64,000 nucleotides of DNA, taken from assembly GCF_963931955.1 (NCBI RefSeq), contig NZ_OZ008337.1:372001-436000 (forward strand), given 5' to 3'. Origin of the DNA: Wolbachia endosymbiont (group A) of Longitarsus flavicornis (GTDB taxonomy: Bacteria; Pseudomonadota; Alphaproteobacteria; Rickettsiales; Anaplasmataceae). The translations under genes were made by a program, and so were the position numbers. Positions within the stretch are counted from its first letter, which is position 1; each line of letters begins with the position of its first letter. Below, in pieces: positions 1 to 9,131 of the stretch. The notes under the pieces are model-generated. The model saw only the letters and a list, made by a program, of their open reading frames with translations, was not told the origin of the DNA and ran no database searches.

Positions 1-696
1 GAGGCACGCCATGGAGTTAAAACAGCGAATAAGATTTGGGGGAATAAATCAAGCATTTTAGTTGGTGATCTATTGTTGACACTAGCATTTAGATGGCTTA
101 TAGAGTGTGGAAATTTAAATATTCTCTCTATTTTATCTAAAGCATCGTATTTACTTGTGAAGGGTGAAATAAAGCAGATGACAACACGTTTTGACCCCCA
201 CACAATCAGGGAAAATTATTTTGATATCATTGGAGAAAAGACAGCGTCTTTATTTTCTGCATGCTGTGAAGCTGCATCTACAGTATCTGGTGCAACAGAT
301 GACGAAACAGAGAGGCTAAAGAATTTTGGTTTTAATTTTGGTATGGCATTTCAAATAGTTGATGATATGCTCGATTATACTGCTAGTCAAGGCACTTCTG
401 GAAAGCAAATCGGAAAAGACTTTTTCGAAGGTAAAGTCACCTTACCTGCTATTATAGCATACGAAAAGGGCAGTCCAGCAGAGCAAAAATTCTGGGAAAA
501 ATGCTTTTCTTCAGCTAGACACAATTTTGACCAAGCATTACACTATATTAATCACCATAATGCCATTCAGCTTTCTATGGAAAAAGCTAGACACTACATT
601 AATATGGCGCAAAATGATATTAGTACTTTTTCTGATTCTTTTTATAAAACTACTTTAATTGACTTTTTAAATGCGAGCATAGAAAGACGAATGTAG
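1..696 (+). CDS. ispB: Polyprenyl (octaprenyl) diphosphate synthase, 5' truncated by window edge
   Basis: This is the C-terminal part of a trans-isoprenyl diphosphate synthase, which builds the polyprenyl chain of ubiquinone or the lipid carrier from IPP at the membrane-cytosol interface. The frame is open from base 1, beginning EARHGVKTANKIWGNKSSIL, which matches the family block after the first aspartate-rich motif; that motif (DDVVD) lies outside the window. The TTG at 73 is therefore not the real start. The second aspartate-rich motif is visible as QIVDDMLDYT, followed by GKDFFEGKVTLPAI, the conserved lysine/substrate segment. About 231 residues are present; family members are usually near 320. 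grpE follows 61 bp downstream on the same strand. Distinguishing octaprenyl from other chain lengths is inference from the general role in alphaproteobacteria. Confidence 0.88.
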   Translation, partial: EARHGVKTANKIWGNKSSILVGDLLLTLAFRWLIECGNLNILSILSKASYLLVKGEIKQMTTRFDPHTIRENYFDIIGEKTASLFSACCEAASTVSGATDDETERLKNFGFNFGMAFQIVDDMLDYTASQGTSGKQIGKDFFEGKVTLPAIIAYEKGSPAEQKFWEKCFSSARHNFDQALHYINHHNAIQLSMEKARHYINMAQNDISTFSDSFYKTTLIDFLNASIERRM

Positions 697-757
697 CTGG
701 CGCTTGATATTTTCGAATTAATTGCTATATATTTATTAGATTCTTAAGGGTAATAAT

Positions 758-1321
758 ATGTCAGATAGTAGTAAAGAGAAAAAGAAGAAGTTTGTCGATA
801 TGGTAAGTAAGCAGAAAGGTAACGATCAACAAGATGATGCTCATAAACAAAATGATGATTTAAGTGAAGGCCTTAATGCATTAAGAGAACGTGCAGCTCA
901 ACTTGAAGATCATTTACGCCGTGTTGCTGCAGATAATGAAAACGTCAAACGTATAATGCAAAAGCAAATTAGCGATGCAAGTGACTATGCAGTCACAAAA
1001 TTTGCACGTGATATGATTGACTCGTGTGACAATTTAAAAAAAGTAATGGAAATTTTGAAAGACGGTGATCCTGTTCATGAGGGGATTAAAGTAGCTTATC
1101 AAAAAATTATAAATGATCTAAAAAAACATGGAATAGAGGAAGTAGATCCACTTGGTGAGCTTTTTGATAGTAATTTACACCAAGCTGTTGTGGAAAGAGA
1201 GGACGATAAAAAAGAGCCTGGCACTATTATAGAGGTACTACAAACTGGTTATACTATCAAAAATAGGTTGCTCCGCCCTGCAATGGTTATTCTTTCTAAG
1301 AAATCTGATGGAAATGCGTAA
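758..1321 (+). CDS. grpE: Nucleotide exchange factor GrpE
   Basis: GrpE is the co-chaperone that releases ADP from DnaK in the cytosolic heat-shock chaperone cycle. The 187-residue protein has the family layout: a charged, Lys-rich N-terminus, a long coiled coil (about residues 35-90, with ALRERAAQLEDHLRRVAADN), then a C-terminal beta-wing domain with the signature GVxxAYQKIINDLKKHGIEE-like helix and FDSNLHQAVV, ending TIKNRLLRPAMVILSKK. Length is normal for the family. ATG at 758 follows a purine-rich stretch (aagggtaata). The last codons overlap the first ATG of the trpS reading frame by 14 bp, but that ATG is probably not the true trpS start. The assignment is secure. Confidence 0.96.
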   Translation: MSDSSKEKKKKFVDMVSKQKGNDQQDDAHKQNDDLSEGLNALRERAAQLEDHLRRVAADNENVKRIMQKQISDASDYAVTKFARDMIDSCDNLKKVMEILKDGDPVHEGIKVAYQKIINDLKKHGIEEVDPLGELFDSNLHQAVVEREDDKKEPGTIIEVLQTGYTIKNRLLRPAMVILSKKSDGNA

Positions 1322-2468
1322 ACGTCAGAGGTTAGATTTTTTACATAACCATTGTTTAAGCAAAAAACCAACAGCCAACTTTGGTGTCATTCCAGTGCGT
1401 GACGCTGGAATCCAGAAAAAAAGAAATATGGATCCCAGTGTCAAGCACTGGGATGACAGGAAACTATATAATGAGTCTGTTGTCTTTTCAGGTATCCAGC
1501 CAAGTGGCGTACTACATTTAGGTAATTATCTTGGTGCAATCAAACAGTGGATAGACTTACAGGATAAATACAAATCTCTTTTTTGTATTGTCGACCTACA
1601 TGCAATCACAGCAAATAAGCTTCCCGCAAGTGAATTAAAAAGTAATATTTTCAAAACAGCAGCAGCTTATATTGCATGTGGAATAGATCCAGAAAAGTCC
1701 ATTATTTTTAATCAGTCCACAGTTAGTGGTCATGCAGAACTGGGCTGGCTGCTTGGGTGCTATACACCAATTGGTTGGCTTAATCGTATGACTCAGTTTA
1801 AAGATAAAGCTGGTAGCGATAAACAAAAAGCCTCTCTTGGATTATATAGTTATCCAGTACTTATGGCTGCAGATATATTGTTGTATCAAACTAAATACGT
1901 TCCTGTTGGTGATGATCAAAAACAGCATTTGGAGCTTGCACGTGATATTGCATCAGCTTTTAACAATCATTATAAACTGGATTATTTCATCGTACCTGAA
2001 ATCTTAACTTTGGATTGCACATCAAGGATAATGAGCTTAAGAGATGGCACAAGCAAGATGAGTAAATCTGACCCTTCAGAATATTCGTGCATTAACCTTG
2101 ATGATACAGATGATTTAATTGTTAAAAAAATAGAAAAAGCAAAAACAGATTCAATTCTAGGCTTTGCTACTTTAGAGTGCCGACCAGAAATAAGCAATTT
2201 GATAAACATTTATTCAGTGCTTAGTAATGTAAATGTGGAAAAAGTATGTGAAGAAGTGAACAAACATGACATGAAGCACTTCAAAAAAGAGTTAGCTGAT
2301 TTAATTATCAGTGTTATATCACCCATACGTGAGAAAATGAATGATCTTTTAAAAGACCAATTCCATTTACATGAAATATTAAAAAAAGGTACAAAGAAAG
2401 CAACAGAAATTGCAACCCATAATATAAAAGAAATCAAGGAGATTATTGGATTTGCTCAATATCTGTAA
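1308..2468 (+). CDS. trpS: Tryptophanyl-tRNA synthetase with repeat-derived N-terminus
   Basis: Class I aminoacyl-tRNA synthetase charging tRNA-Trp with tryptophan. The core begins at VVFSGIQPSGVLHLGNYLGA, where HLGN is the HIGH-type motif; the second ATP motif is SKMSKSDPS near residue 250. Normally TrpS starts only a few residues before VVFSGIQPSG. Here the preceding 59 codons include a Wolbachia palindromic repeat (1385-1459) read in frame as VIPVRDAGIQ... MDPSVKHWDD. In-frame start candidates are ATG 1308, which overlaps grpE, and ATG 1428, inside the repeat, giving 346 aa. The ATG at 1471 is out of frame. I favour 1428, but no clear Shine-Dalgarno settles it. So the repeat appears to have replaced the native start region. 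Whether the extra residues remain in the protein is unknown. Confidence 0.93.
   Translation: MEMRKRQRLDFLHNHCLSKKPTANFGVIPVRDAGIQKKRNMDPSVKHWDDRKLYNESVVFSGIQPSGVLHLGNYLGAIKQWIDLQDKYKSLFCIVDLHAITANKLPASELKSNIFKTAAAYIACGIDPEKSIIFNQSTVSGHAELGWLLGCYTPIGWLNRMTQFKDKAGSDKQKASLGLYSYPVLMAADILLYQTKYVPVGDDQKQHLELARDIASAFNNHYKLDYFIVPEILTLDCTSRIMSLRDGTSKMSKSDPSEYSCINLDDTDDLIVKKIEKAKTDSILGFATLECRPEISNLINIYSVLSNVNVEKVCEEVNKHDMKHFKKELADLIISVISPIREKMNDLLKDQFHLHEILKKGTKKATEIATHNIKEIKEIIGFAQYL
1385..1459 (+). repeat. Palindromic repeat inside the trpS reading frame
   Basis: Two back-to-back hairpin arms, tgtcattccagtg...ctggaatcca and ggatcccagtg...cactgggatgacag, match the repeat found in many intergenic regions here. 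It is read in frame upstream of the TrpS core and contains ATG 1428, a likely start codon. Confidence 0.85.
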
Positions 2469-2520
2469 GGTCCAAAAGTGTAGGTATAAATAAATCAGGA
2501 AATTTTGTTCACTTTTTTTG

Positions 2521-2628
2521 TCATCTGAGTAGCTGACACTGGTTCTTTTATGACGGCAGTGCCCAGACTACTTGGATCCAGGAAAAAGAATGGTGTCATC
2601 CCAGTGTCGGAGCACTGGGATGACACCA
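2521..2628. repeat. Intergenic palindromic repeats between trpS and the antiporter gene
   Basis: One arm pair runs tcatctgagtagctgacact ... agactacttggatcca and a second is ggtgtcatcccagtg ... cactgggatgacacc. Convergent genes flank it (trpS +, antiporter -), so the hairpin may also act as a transcription barrier; this is inference. No gene is seen in the 257-bp gap. Confidence 0.8.
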
Positions 2629-2725
2629 TTTATTGTAAGCTCACATTTACTCTATGATTATCTTTTTAGATCACCTTGTTTACCTATTTTGCCACTCTGC
2701 TGAACGGATACAATTAGAAAAGTAG

Positions 2726-4444
2726 TCATTCATCTTTATCACTACCAAGGTCTTTTAACATACTATAATTACCTTTTCTGAATCTACTTTTTAAAGACGT
2801 AACTCCACTTTCGCTAATACCACTGAGGCTCAGTGCAGCTCCACCTAGCTGCAATCCTATCTCAGATGTTTCAGGAATAATTTTACTAGCTCCTAGATCT
2901 CTATAAACCTCCACATTACTCAGATCTGGTAAGCGTATTACAATATTTACATGCGGAAAATTTGCAGCAACTAAAGAAACAACTTTTTTTATAGTAACTT
3001 CATTCTTTATTGAAACCACGAGAGCTTGAGCTCTTTCTATTCCTACCGATTTTAAAATTTCACATCTTGTAACATCTCCAAGATATATAGGAAAACTATC
3101 ACTTTTTCCTTCTTTGACTATTTTCGATTGAATATCTACAACAACGTAACTTAAATGCTCTGCCGTAAGCATTTTTGTTACCATATATCCCACTCTACCA
3201 AATCCAGCAACTATCACATGATTATAAAGATCTTGTGTATCTGTTTCAACAGCTTCATCATCTAATATTGTTTTCTCAGTGCTAAATGAGTTTGCTATCC
3301 AATCTCCAAGCCCCGATAAAAGAGGAGTGAAAGCCATGGTTACTGTAGTTACCATCATAAGTACTTGAGCGATTTCACTTGGTAGCACATTTAGTTCATT
3401 TGCTAAGCGAAATAAAATAAACGCAAATTCACCGCCTTGTGAAAGTAGTAACCCAGCTTGTATAGCAGGTGCACTCTTAAACCCAAAAAATCTACACAAT
3501 ATATATATGATAGATGTTTTTAAAACGATAAGGATAATCGATAATAAAGTAATTAGTGGTAACTTATTGAGTAAAAGTTCGGTATTGATGGACATACCAA
3601 CAGTCATGAAAAATAAGCCAAGAAACAAATCTTTAAATGGTAATACTGCGTGCTCCACTGAGTGTCTATATTCTGTTTCTGCAACTAACAATCCAGCGAC
3701 AAATGCACCTAATGCCAACGATAAATGAAATTGCTCAGTAATAAATGCTGCTCCTAATACTATTAAAAGCGTTGTTGATATAAAGATCTCATTACTTTCC
3801 ATTTTAGCAATAACCGAAAATAAAGGTCTAAGCAATAATCTACCAGTTATAAATATCAGCACTAATGCAATAGCTGCTTGCACTAATGAGCCTGCCAATG
3901 AGCTTATCAGGCTGTGCTCAGAATTGCCAGCAAGTAAAGGTACCAATACTATTAATGGTACCACTGCAAAATCTTGCATTAATAGCACTGCTATCGACAA
4001 CCTACCAACCTGACTTGCTTGAGAACCTTTTTCTTGCAGAACCTGCAACACTATTGCTGTTGAGGATAGCGCAAGCCCACCACCAATAACTGTTGCTATA
4101 TTCGTATTCACTCCGAAAGCAAGAGCGATGCACCATATTGCTACCATGGTAACTATAACTTGAAGAGAACCGAACCCAAATACATGAATACGCATAGCGA
4201 TCAGGCGTTCAAATGTCAATTCAAGGCCTATAATGAATAATAGAAAAACTACACCAAATTCTGCAAGATTATCCATTGCTTCAGCTGAGTGTATCAGATT
4301 AAATCCATGAGAACCAATAACTGCACCTGCAACGAAGTAACCGAGCACTGGACTAATATTCATTTTCCAAAACGCTATGACTATAAACACAGCAGCAGAA
4401 AGTAAAATTATAATATCAAACAAATGCTGAGAGCCACTGTGCAT
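2726..4444 (-). CDS. KefB-type monovalent cation:proton antiporter (CPA2) with TrkA-N domain
   Basis: Inner-membrane antiporter of the CPA2 family, exchanging K+ or Na+ for H+ and likely used for pH or ion homeostasis. Of 572 residues, roughly the first 390 are a hydrophobic domain with about a dozen membrane segments, including the family motifs ISPVLGYFVAGAVIG and GLALSSTAIVLQVL and the ALGAFVAGLLVAET segment. A C-terminal cytosolic RCK/TrkA-N Rossmann domain follows (HVIVAGFGRVGY, about residues 415-530), which normally binds NAD(H) and regulates transport. It lies 5 bp downstream of a thioredoxin-fold gene on the same strand, so the two are probably cotranscribed. E. coli KefB/KefC are glutathione-gated; whether this one is cannot be seen. 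No frameshift is seen. Confidence 0.9.
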   Translation of the reverse strand: MHSGSQHLFDIIILLSAAVFIVIAFWKMNISPVLGYFVAGAVIGSHGFNLIHSAEAMDNLAEFGVVFLLFIIGLELTFERLIAMRIHVFGFGSLQVIVTMVAIWCIALAFGVNTNIATVIGGGLALSSTAIVLQVLQEKGSQASQVGRLSIAVLLMQDFAVVPLIVLVPLLAGNSEHSLISSLAGSLVQAAIALVLIFITGRLLLRPLFSVIAKMESNEIFISTTLLIVLGAAFITEQFHLSLALGAFVAGLLVAETEYRHSVEHAVLPFKDLFLGLFFMTVGMSINTELLLNKLPLITLLSIILIVLKTSIIYILCRFFGFKSAPAIQAGLLLSQGGEFAFILFRLANELNVLPSEIAQVLMMVTTVTMAFTPLLSGLGDWIANSFSTEKTILDDEAVETDTQDLYNHVIVAGFGRVGYMVTKMLTAEHLSYVVVDIQSKIVKEGKSDSFPIYLGDVTRCEILKSVGIERAQALVVSIKNEVTIKKVVSLVAANFPHVNIVIRLPDLSNVEVYRDLGASKIIPETSEIGLQLGGAALSLSGISESGVTSLKSRFRKGNYSMLKDLGSDKDE

Positions 4445-4449
4445 GATAT

Positions 4450-5022
4450 TTAACCTGTAGAATTAGACCATTTAATTGAGCAGCCAATACTTGATTTTTG
4501 GTCAATTGGAGAATTACCAGTTTCTGCAATAAATTTCATAGCTTGAGATAAGTCACTACTTCCTACTTCATAGCTTTGAACCTTTTCTTTTTTTGTGTCG
4601 TTAAAACGTCCACGATAGCAAAGGTTTAAATTGGAATTAAAGCCGAAAAAGTCAGGAGTGCAAACAGCCCCGTATTCTTTAGCTATTTTCTGTGTACTAT
4701 CAATTAAATATGGAAATGTAAACTTATTTTCCTTGGCAAAATTAATCATATTTTCAAAGGAATCTTCTGGATATTCATTTACATCATTTGGCATTATTGC
4801 AATGGTGTTTACCTGATAATCTTTTTTCAATTGATCAACATCGCTTACCAGATTGCTAATAATTGACTGAACGTAAGGACAGTGATTGCATATAAACATT
4901 ACAATAAGACCATTTTTTCCACAACAGTCACTTAATGTATAGTATTTATTGTCTACTCCCAAAAGATTAAAATCTTTTGCAGTAAAACTAAAATCGACTT
5001 TAGGAGTATTCAGAGCAACCAT
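4450..5022 (-). CDS. Thioredoxin-fold peroxiredoxin-like protein
   Basis: A 190-residue protein of the AhpC/TSA-Redoxin superfamily. After a short N-terminal segment (FSFTAKDFNLLGVDNKYYTL) comes the redox segment MFICNHCPYVQSI, whose CxxC-like CNHC pattern is typical of the PRX-like thioredoxin subgroup found in many bacteria. The C-terminal half has the expected beta strands (PYLIDSTQKIAKEYGAVCTP with a cis-proline motif CTPDFF). No signal peptide is present, so it is probably cytosolic. It is the upstream partner of the antiporter gene. A redox role is inferred from the fold; the exact substrate is unknown. Confidence 0.82.
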   Translation of the reverse strand: MVALNTPKVDFSFTAKDFNLLGVDNKYYTLSDCCGKNGLIVMFICNHCPYVQSIISNLVSDVDQLKKDYQVNTIAIMPNDVNEYPEDSFENMINFAKENKFTFPYLIDSTQKIAKEYGAVCTPDFFGFNSNLNLCYRGRFNDTKKEKVQSYEVGSSDLSQAMKFIAETGNSPIDQKSSIGCSIKWSNSTG

Positions 5023-5124
5023 AGACTATCATTATACCATATGTAATTTACGGTCTTATTATTTAAATGTCAAACGGTTTCTATGTATACTGTTTGCATA
5101 TTCTTTTTTAGTATTATAAAACTT

Positions 5125-5727
5125 ATGTTCATAACTTTCGAAGGAATAGACGGTTCTGGTAAAACAACACAATCTAAGCTACTTGCAAATCATTTTAAGC
5201 AAATTCGCGGTGAAAATAGCGTAGTATTGACTCGGGAACCAGGCGGCACTGATTTTGCAGAAAAGATAAGAGGAGTGTTGTTAACAAATAATATTGATCC
5301 TATTTCTGAACTCTTGCTGCTTATCTCGATGAGGCACGAACATATGAAAAAATTAATATTACCAGCTCTTGCAGAAGGAAAAATAGTGATTTGTGATCGG
5401 TTTATTGATTCAACTATTGCATACCAAGGATATGGGTTTGGAGTTGACTTAGGGCTAATAAGGGACTTACATAAGCTAGTGGAAATTAAATATCCAGATA
5501 TTACATTCATTCTAGATATTGATGTTAAAGTTGGGTTAAGTAGAGCAAAAGACAAGAATAAATATGAAGAAATGAATGTTAATTTTTACAATAAGGTCAG
5601 AAAAGGATTTCAGAAAATAGCCATAAAAGAGCCCGTTAGGTGCAATGTTATCACTGAAATTGAAACAAAAAATGACAATCAAGTACATAATGAAATTCTT
5701 GATAAAGTCACTATTGCAAAGACTTAG
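5125..5727 (+). CDS. tmk: Thymidylate kinase
   Basis: Phosphorylates dTMP to dTDP in dTTP synthesis. The start at ATG 5125 gives a 200-residue protein beginning MFITFEGIDGSGKTTQ, the normal family N-terminus; the upstream ATG at 5083 would add 14 hydrophobic residues not typical of Tmk. The P-loop is GIDGSGKTT, the DRX motif is CDRFIDSTIAYQGYG, and TREPGGTDFAEKIR is the dTMP-binding segment. Length is normal. It is divergent from the thioredoxin-fold gene, with about 100 bp between them for promoters. A repeat fragment and an IS3 element follow it. Confidence 0.95.
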   Translation: MFITFEGIDGSGKTTQSKLLANHFKQIRGENSVVLTREPGGTDFAEKIRGVLLTNNIDPISELLLLISMRHEHMKKLILPALAEGKIVICDRFIDSTIAYQGYGFGVDLGLIRDLHKLVEIKYPDITFILDIDVKVGLSRAKDKNKYEEMNVNFYNKVRKGFQKIAIKEPVRCNVITEIETKNDNQVHNEILDKVTIAKT

Positions 5728-5789
5728 TATCTATTCAGCGGAATGGCAAAATAAGGTAGACGAGAAAAGACAACTATAGGAACAAATGG

Positions 5790-5820
5790 GTGTCATCCGA
5801 GTAGCTGACACTGGGATCTG
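5790..5820. repeat. Palindromic-repeat half next to the IS3 element
   Basis: The motif tgtcatccgagtagctgaca ctgggatc is one arm of the dispersed repeat. The partner arm is missing and the IS3 left end begins about 10 bp later, so the element may have inserted within the repeat. Confidence 0.6.
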
Positions 5821-5861
5821 ACCTTACCCAGAAAAAGTGGAGAAAAAGTTTGGAATGTTTT

Positions 5862-6690
5862 TTACAAAAAGAATGATGCATCAAATTGTTCTGGAATGCA
5901 ATAGTTAATAGTGGAGTGTCTACGTTGTTTGTTATAAAAAATTTCTATGTATTCAAATATTGCAGTTCTAGTTTGTTGAGCAGAGTGTTGTGAAGTATCA
6001 ATAAGTATTTCTCTTTTCAATGAGCTAAAGAAGCTTTCTGCAACAGAATTGTCGTAACAACAGCCTTTATTACTCATGCTAGGTACTATATTCTTTACAG
6101 CTAAGAGATATTGATACCCTTGCGCAGTATATTGTGAACCTTGGTCACTGTGCAGCAGTAGATTTTTAACAGGTTTACGCCTATTAATGGCCATTAATAA
6201 AGAGTTCATAACCAATTGTTTATTTATTGCACTACTCATTGACCAACCAACTACCATACGTGAGAATTATTGCTGCCAAATATAGCCATCCCTCCTTGGT
6301 TTTGATGTAAGTAATCCCATACTTTATTTGGTTGATCAACAATAAAGTTTTGATCTAGTATATTGGGAGCTACAGCTCTATTATCTGTTTGTTGTTTTTT
6401 AATTTTAAACTTTCTTCTCAGTATAGCCCTGATGTCATTTTTCTGCATAATACTTTGCACCGTTTTCAAATTGCAACTTTTACCCAAAGCCTTCAATTCA
6501 GCACGAATTTTAGGAGCTCCATATCTACATTTAGAAACTTGATATATTTTTTGAATAGCTGCGAGTAGCTCTTTATTTGCTGATTCTCTACTGCTTATTT
6601 TTCTTGTGGTCCACTTATAGTAGCCACTAGCAGAAAACCCTACATAATTCCTGCACTTTATAGTGTTTACTATGCTCTTTTATGAAAAAA
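5862..6690 (-). pseudogene. IS3 transposase OrfB, frameshifted
   Basis: Fragments of the integrase catalytic protein lie in different frames. The N-terminal part encodes FSASGYYKWTTRKISSRESA and KCRYGAPKIRAELKALGKSC (about 6490-6660), then RRKFKIKKQQTDNRAVAPN and DQPNKVW (6251-6496). A frameshift follows, then MVVGWSMSSAINKQLVMNSL, HSDQGSQYT, AVAESFFSSLKRE-type DDE residues and FYNKQRRHSTINY (5862-6257). The D and E residues of the DDE core are recognisable, but the frame is broken near 6255-6320 (a stretch equivalent to SDITYI... is scrambled) and probably again at the N-terminus near 6680. I regard it as inactive. Confidence 0.8.
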
Positions 6691-6694
6691 TATT

Positions 6695-6997
6695 TTACTC
6701 TTTTTGACTGGCAAAATATCCCAGGGCTTTTTTTAAAATGTCTCTTTCCCTTGTTACTCTTGCTAACTCTCTTTGTAAATCAAACCTCTCTTTGTCGTAA
6801 GGAGCCATGTTACCTCTACCTGGAAATGCATCTGCTGCCGACTTTTTTTCGTTGTGTTTCTTTATCCATTTTCCTAATAAACCACCCTTTATTCCTAAAT
6901 CCTTTGCTATTTTTGTAATTGTTTGACCTGCCTTTCTTTGTTCATTTGCCAGTTTAACAGCTTCCAATTTGAATTCTGCTGTATATTCTCTTACCAT
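6695..6997 (-). CDS. IS3 transposase OrfA (HTH protein)
   Basis: A 100-residue protein with the IS3 OrfA layout: N-terminal helix-turn-helix (YTAEFKLEAVKLANEQ ... ITKIAKDLGIKGGLLGKWIK) followed by a C-terminal leucine-zipper-like helix (LQRELARVTRERDILKKALG). It would normally be fused with OrfB by a -1 frameshift to make the active transposase. OrfB is disrupted here, so the element is unlikely to move by itself. The reading frame of OrfA itself is intact. Confidence 0.85.
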   Translation of the reverse strand: MVREYTAEFKLEAVKLANEQRKAGQTITKIAKDLGIKGGLLGKWIKKHNEKKSAADAFPGRGNMAPYDKERFDLQRELARVTRERDILKKALGYFASQKE

Positions 6998-7063
6998 TTC
7001 TAATCCTCCAAAATTTTATTTTACCCAAAAAAACTCTTTTCTTTCTCTCCACTTTTTCTCCTA

Positions 7064-7673
7064 TGATTGTTGTCCAATAAAAAATTCAAATTTTGTGAAA
7101 TCTTTAAAAACCCAGTCATTTTTAAGGGTATAGAAAATAGTTGTAAGAAATTTCCTGGCAGTAGCAATAATAGCCTTAGCAGAACCACGCTTTTTTTTTA
7201 CATGCTCGTAAAAGCTGTTCAGATAAGCGTATAGCAACCCAAGTACACTGCACTAAAGAAGTACGAGCTATTTTTGATCCACGTTTGGTAATTCTTCCGA
7301 TCGTGCACTGTTGATTAGATTGAGAAACTCGTGGCACAATTCCAAAATATGCAGTAAGTTTCTCAGGCCTATGAAAATCATTAATGTCTCCAATTGTTGC
7401 AATAAAAACAGCTGCAGAAATTGGGCCAATTCCTTTTATGCTGATAAGGTTCAGGAAGCTGTTTGGCAAAAGCTATAATTTCCTTCTCAAGTTTTTTAAG
7501 ACTTTCCCGAATAGCTTCCAAATGATAGCTCATTACTTCAATTTCAACCTTTTCTAAAGGATCCCAAGTATACTTTCCAATAGCACCCACCTTAGTTGTA
7601 AGTGCTTCCTTTTTAATTTTTATCCCATGGTAATTAAAAAGACCATGCATTTTATTGATTAAAGATACCCGTA
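7064..7673 (-). pseudogene. IS110 transposase, C-terminal half, frameshifted
   Basis: The upstream piece reads RVSLINKMHGLFNYHGIKIK and KEALTTKVGAIGKYTWDPLE. A second frame reads LISIKGIGPISAAVFIATIG and YFGIVPRVSQSNQQCTIGRI, the Transposase_20 domain (helix-hairpin-helix GIGP and catalytic-serine region). Another shift at a run of nine A/T near 7189-7198 ends one frame at KKKAWFC, whereas the neighbouring frame continues KKKRGSAKAIIATARKFL to a stop at 7061-7063. At least two frameshifts make it non-functional. Confidence 0.8.
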
Positions 7674-7683
7674 ACTGGTCTCT

Positions 7684-9131
7684 CAATGGCGTCAACTTAA
7701 GAGCCTCCATTAGCAAACTCTCCTAAAGACATGATGGCGTTTGGGCTTATCTACCTTATCGCGGCTGTCCTGGTCGGATTTTAACTTTAGCGCGTATACT
7801 TGCTCTATCAAAAAGGGCTTGAAAGTTTTTTGGCGAACAATTTCCAATAAGTACCTGATAGAGTTTCTGCCTCATTACACCAAATAAAACTGAAAAATTT
7901 AAACGATACTCAGCAATTTGATCTGGATTCCAAGGCCCTTGTGCATCACACATATGAAGCGACAATATATTACACATGACTAAGTTTGCCCAAAATTCTT
8001 GTAATACAGCCTCTAAATTTACGCCAGAAAAATTCTCTAATTCTGCACCTATTTTGAGTCGTTTATAGCACTCCTCTATATGCCACCTTAACACATAAGC
8101 TTTGCTGATATCTTCCAAAGTAAATTTTACTCGGTCAAAAAGTGAAGTAATCAATACCTCTGTTTCTCCGTTGGCTAATGTCAGCACTATAACTCTTACT
8201 TTCTGTCCTTTCATTTTATTTTTTAGCTTTTCATTTTCTAATATAAAATCGAAATCTAATTCTCCAGATGCAATTCGTTCCCATAGCTTGCTATAATTTC
8301 TTTTTTGCAAGCGAAAAATAAAATCTACTTCCAAATCATAATGCTGCTGAATGAATTTTACTGAAGGATAACCACGATCATAGATAAATAATAATTTCTT
8401 TTGATTTAATGAACGCATTTGAGTGATAACTTCGGGTAATTGCTCTTCCGCCAACGTTTGTTCACCTATATTCCAAGCCGCAAGACGAGCACTACAAATC
8501 AGCGAAGTACACAAATCAACAAACAAATTGCCAATGGTGGCATTGTGCCTGTTGTTCCATTTGGTTTAAAGCGGCCAAACTCGGATACAATTTCCTCAGA
8601 GCTGGGTAATCTCATACCAGAACCATCTGCTGCAATAAGTCTATAGCCTCTCCAAGTTCCATACTCAGGTTCATCCTGATAGGCTGTTTGGATGCTTAGC
8701 TCTAATAATTCTTGAAAGCCTGTATGGCAAATCTTATACCTTGCTTTAGAAAAAGCTTGCTTTGAGGGTGGAGTTTTACATGTCAATGGCTCCATAAGTT
8801 CACATTCTATTCCCAAACTTTTTTTAACTAACTTTAAAATCATAGAAAATACTGTCGAAAAAGGAAGTTTTCTTGTTCGTGTAAAACTGTTTTTTCCAAC
8901 ACAATGGATTCTCTGAAAAGCTTTCGAGTATATTATATTTTTAATTTGTAGAATAAAATTTTTCCTTTTTGCATGTTTCACCTAAAAAGGACACATTTTA
9001 AACTTCTTTGTTGAAATAAAATAGAAACAAAAGTGCTGTTTCCTGCGGCTTCTGGATAATTTAATGGTAAAAGTTTTAGAGAGAAATTTTATACACTATC
9101 GCTGATATTTTTCCTTAAGTTGACGCCATTG
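7684..9131 (-). mobile_element. IS4-family insertion sequence, 1448 bp, with 10-bp target duplication
   Basis: Perfect 18-bp terminal inverted repeats are visible: caatggcgtcaacttaag at 7684-7701 and its reverse complement at 9114-9131. They are flanked by the direct repeat actggtctct at 7674-7683 and 9132-9141. A 9-12 bp duplication suits the IS4 family. The element interrupts the IS110 gene on both sides. One transposase, in two overlapping frames, lies inside. Confidence 0.92.
7756..8981 (-). pseudogene. IS4-family DDE transposase, one frameshift
   Basis: Two overlapping frames (8499-8981, then 7756-8526) together give one transposase of about 405 residues. The first carries RLIAADGSGMRLPSS (first catalytic D). 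The second carries LLFIYDRGYPSVKFI (second D) and KAYVLRWHIEECYKRLKIGA, the YREK motif with the catalytic E. Translation shifts frame in a T-rich stretch around 8510-8526, where LAICLLIC changes to VDLCTSLICS. This could be a disabling indel or a programmed slip; the ends and target duplication are intact, so inactivation may be recent. Gene length is otherwise normal for IS4. Confidence 0.82.

Larger units (their letters stand above)
5830..7063 (-). mobile_element. IS3-family insertion sequence, degraded, about 1.23 kb
   Basis: Imperfect terminal inverted repeats are visible: agaaaaagtggagaaaaag at the left end (near 5830-5849) and the reverse complement of agaaaaagtggagagaaag at the right end (near 7040-7060). 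Between them, on the minus strand, lie orfA (helix-turn-helix) and a broken orfB (integrase core). The right end touches the stop codon of an older IS110 gene, implying insertion at the 3' end of that element. Exact ends and target duplication are uncertain. Confidence 0.75.

Noticed and set aside
2521..2628. Palindromes as dedicated transcription terminators
   Set aside because: The same hairpins occur inside coding genes and in all orientations, and lack T-runs, so they are repeats first; a terminator role is only incidental.
5083..5124. Upstream ATG for tmk
   Set aside because: It adds a hydrophobic stretch absent from the family, and the ATG at 5125 fits the conserved start.
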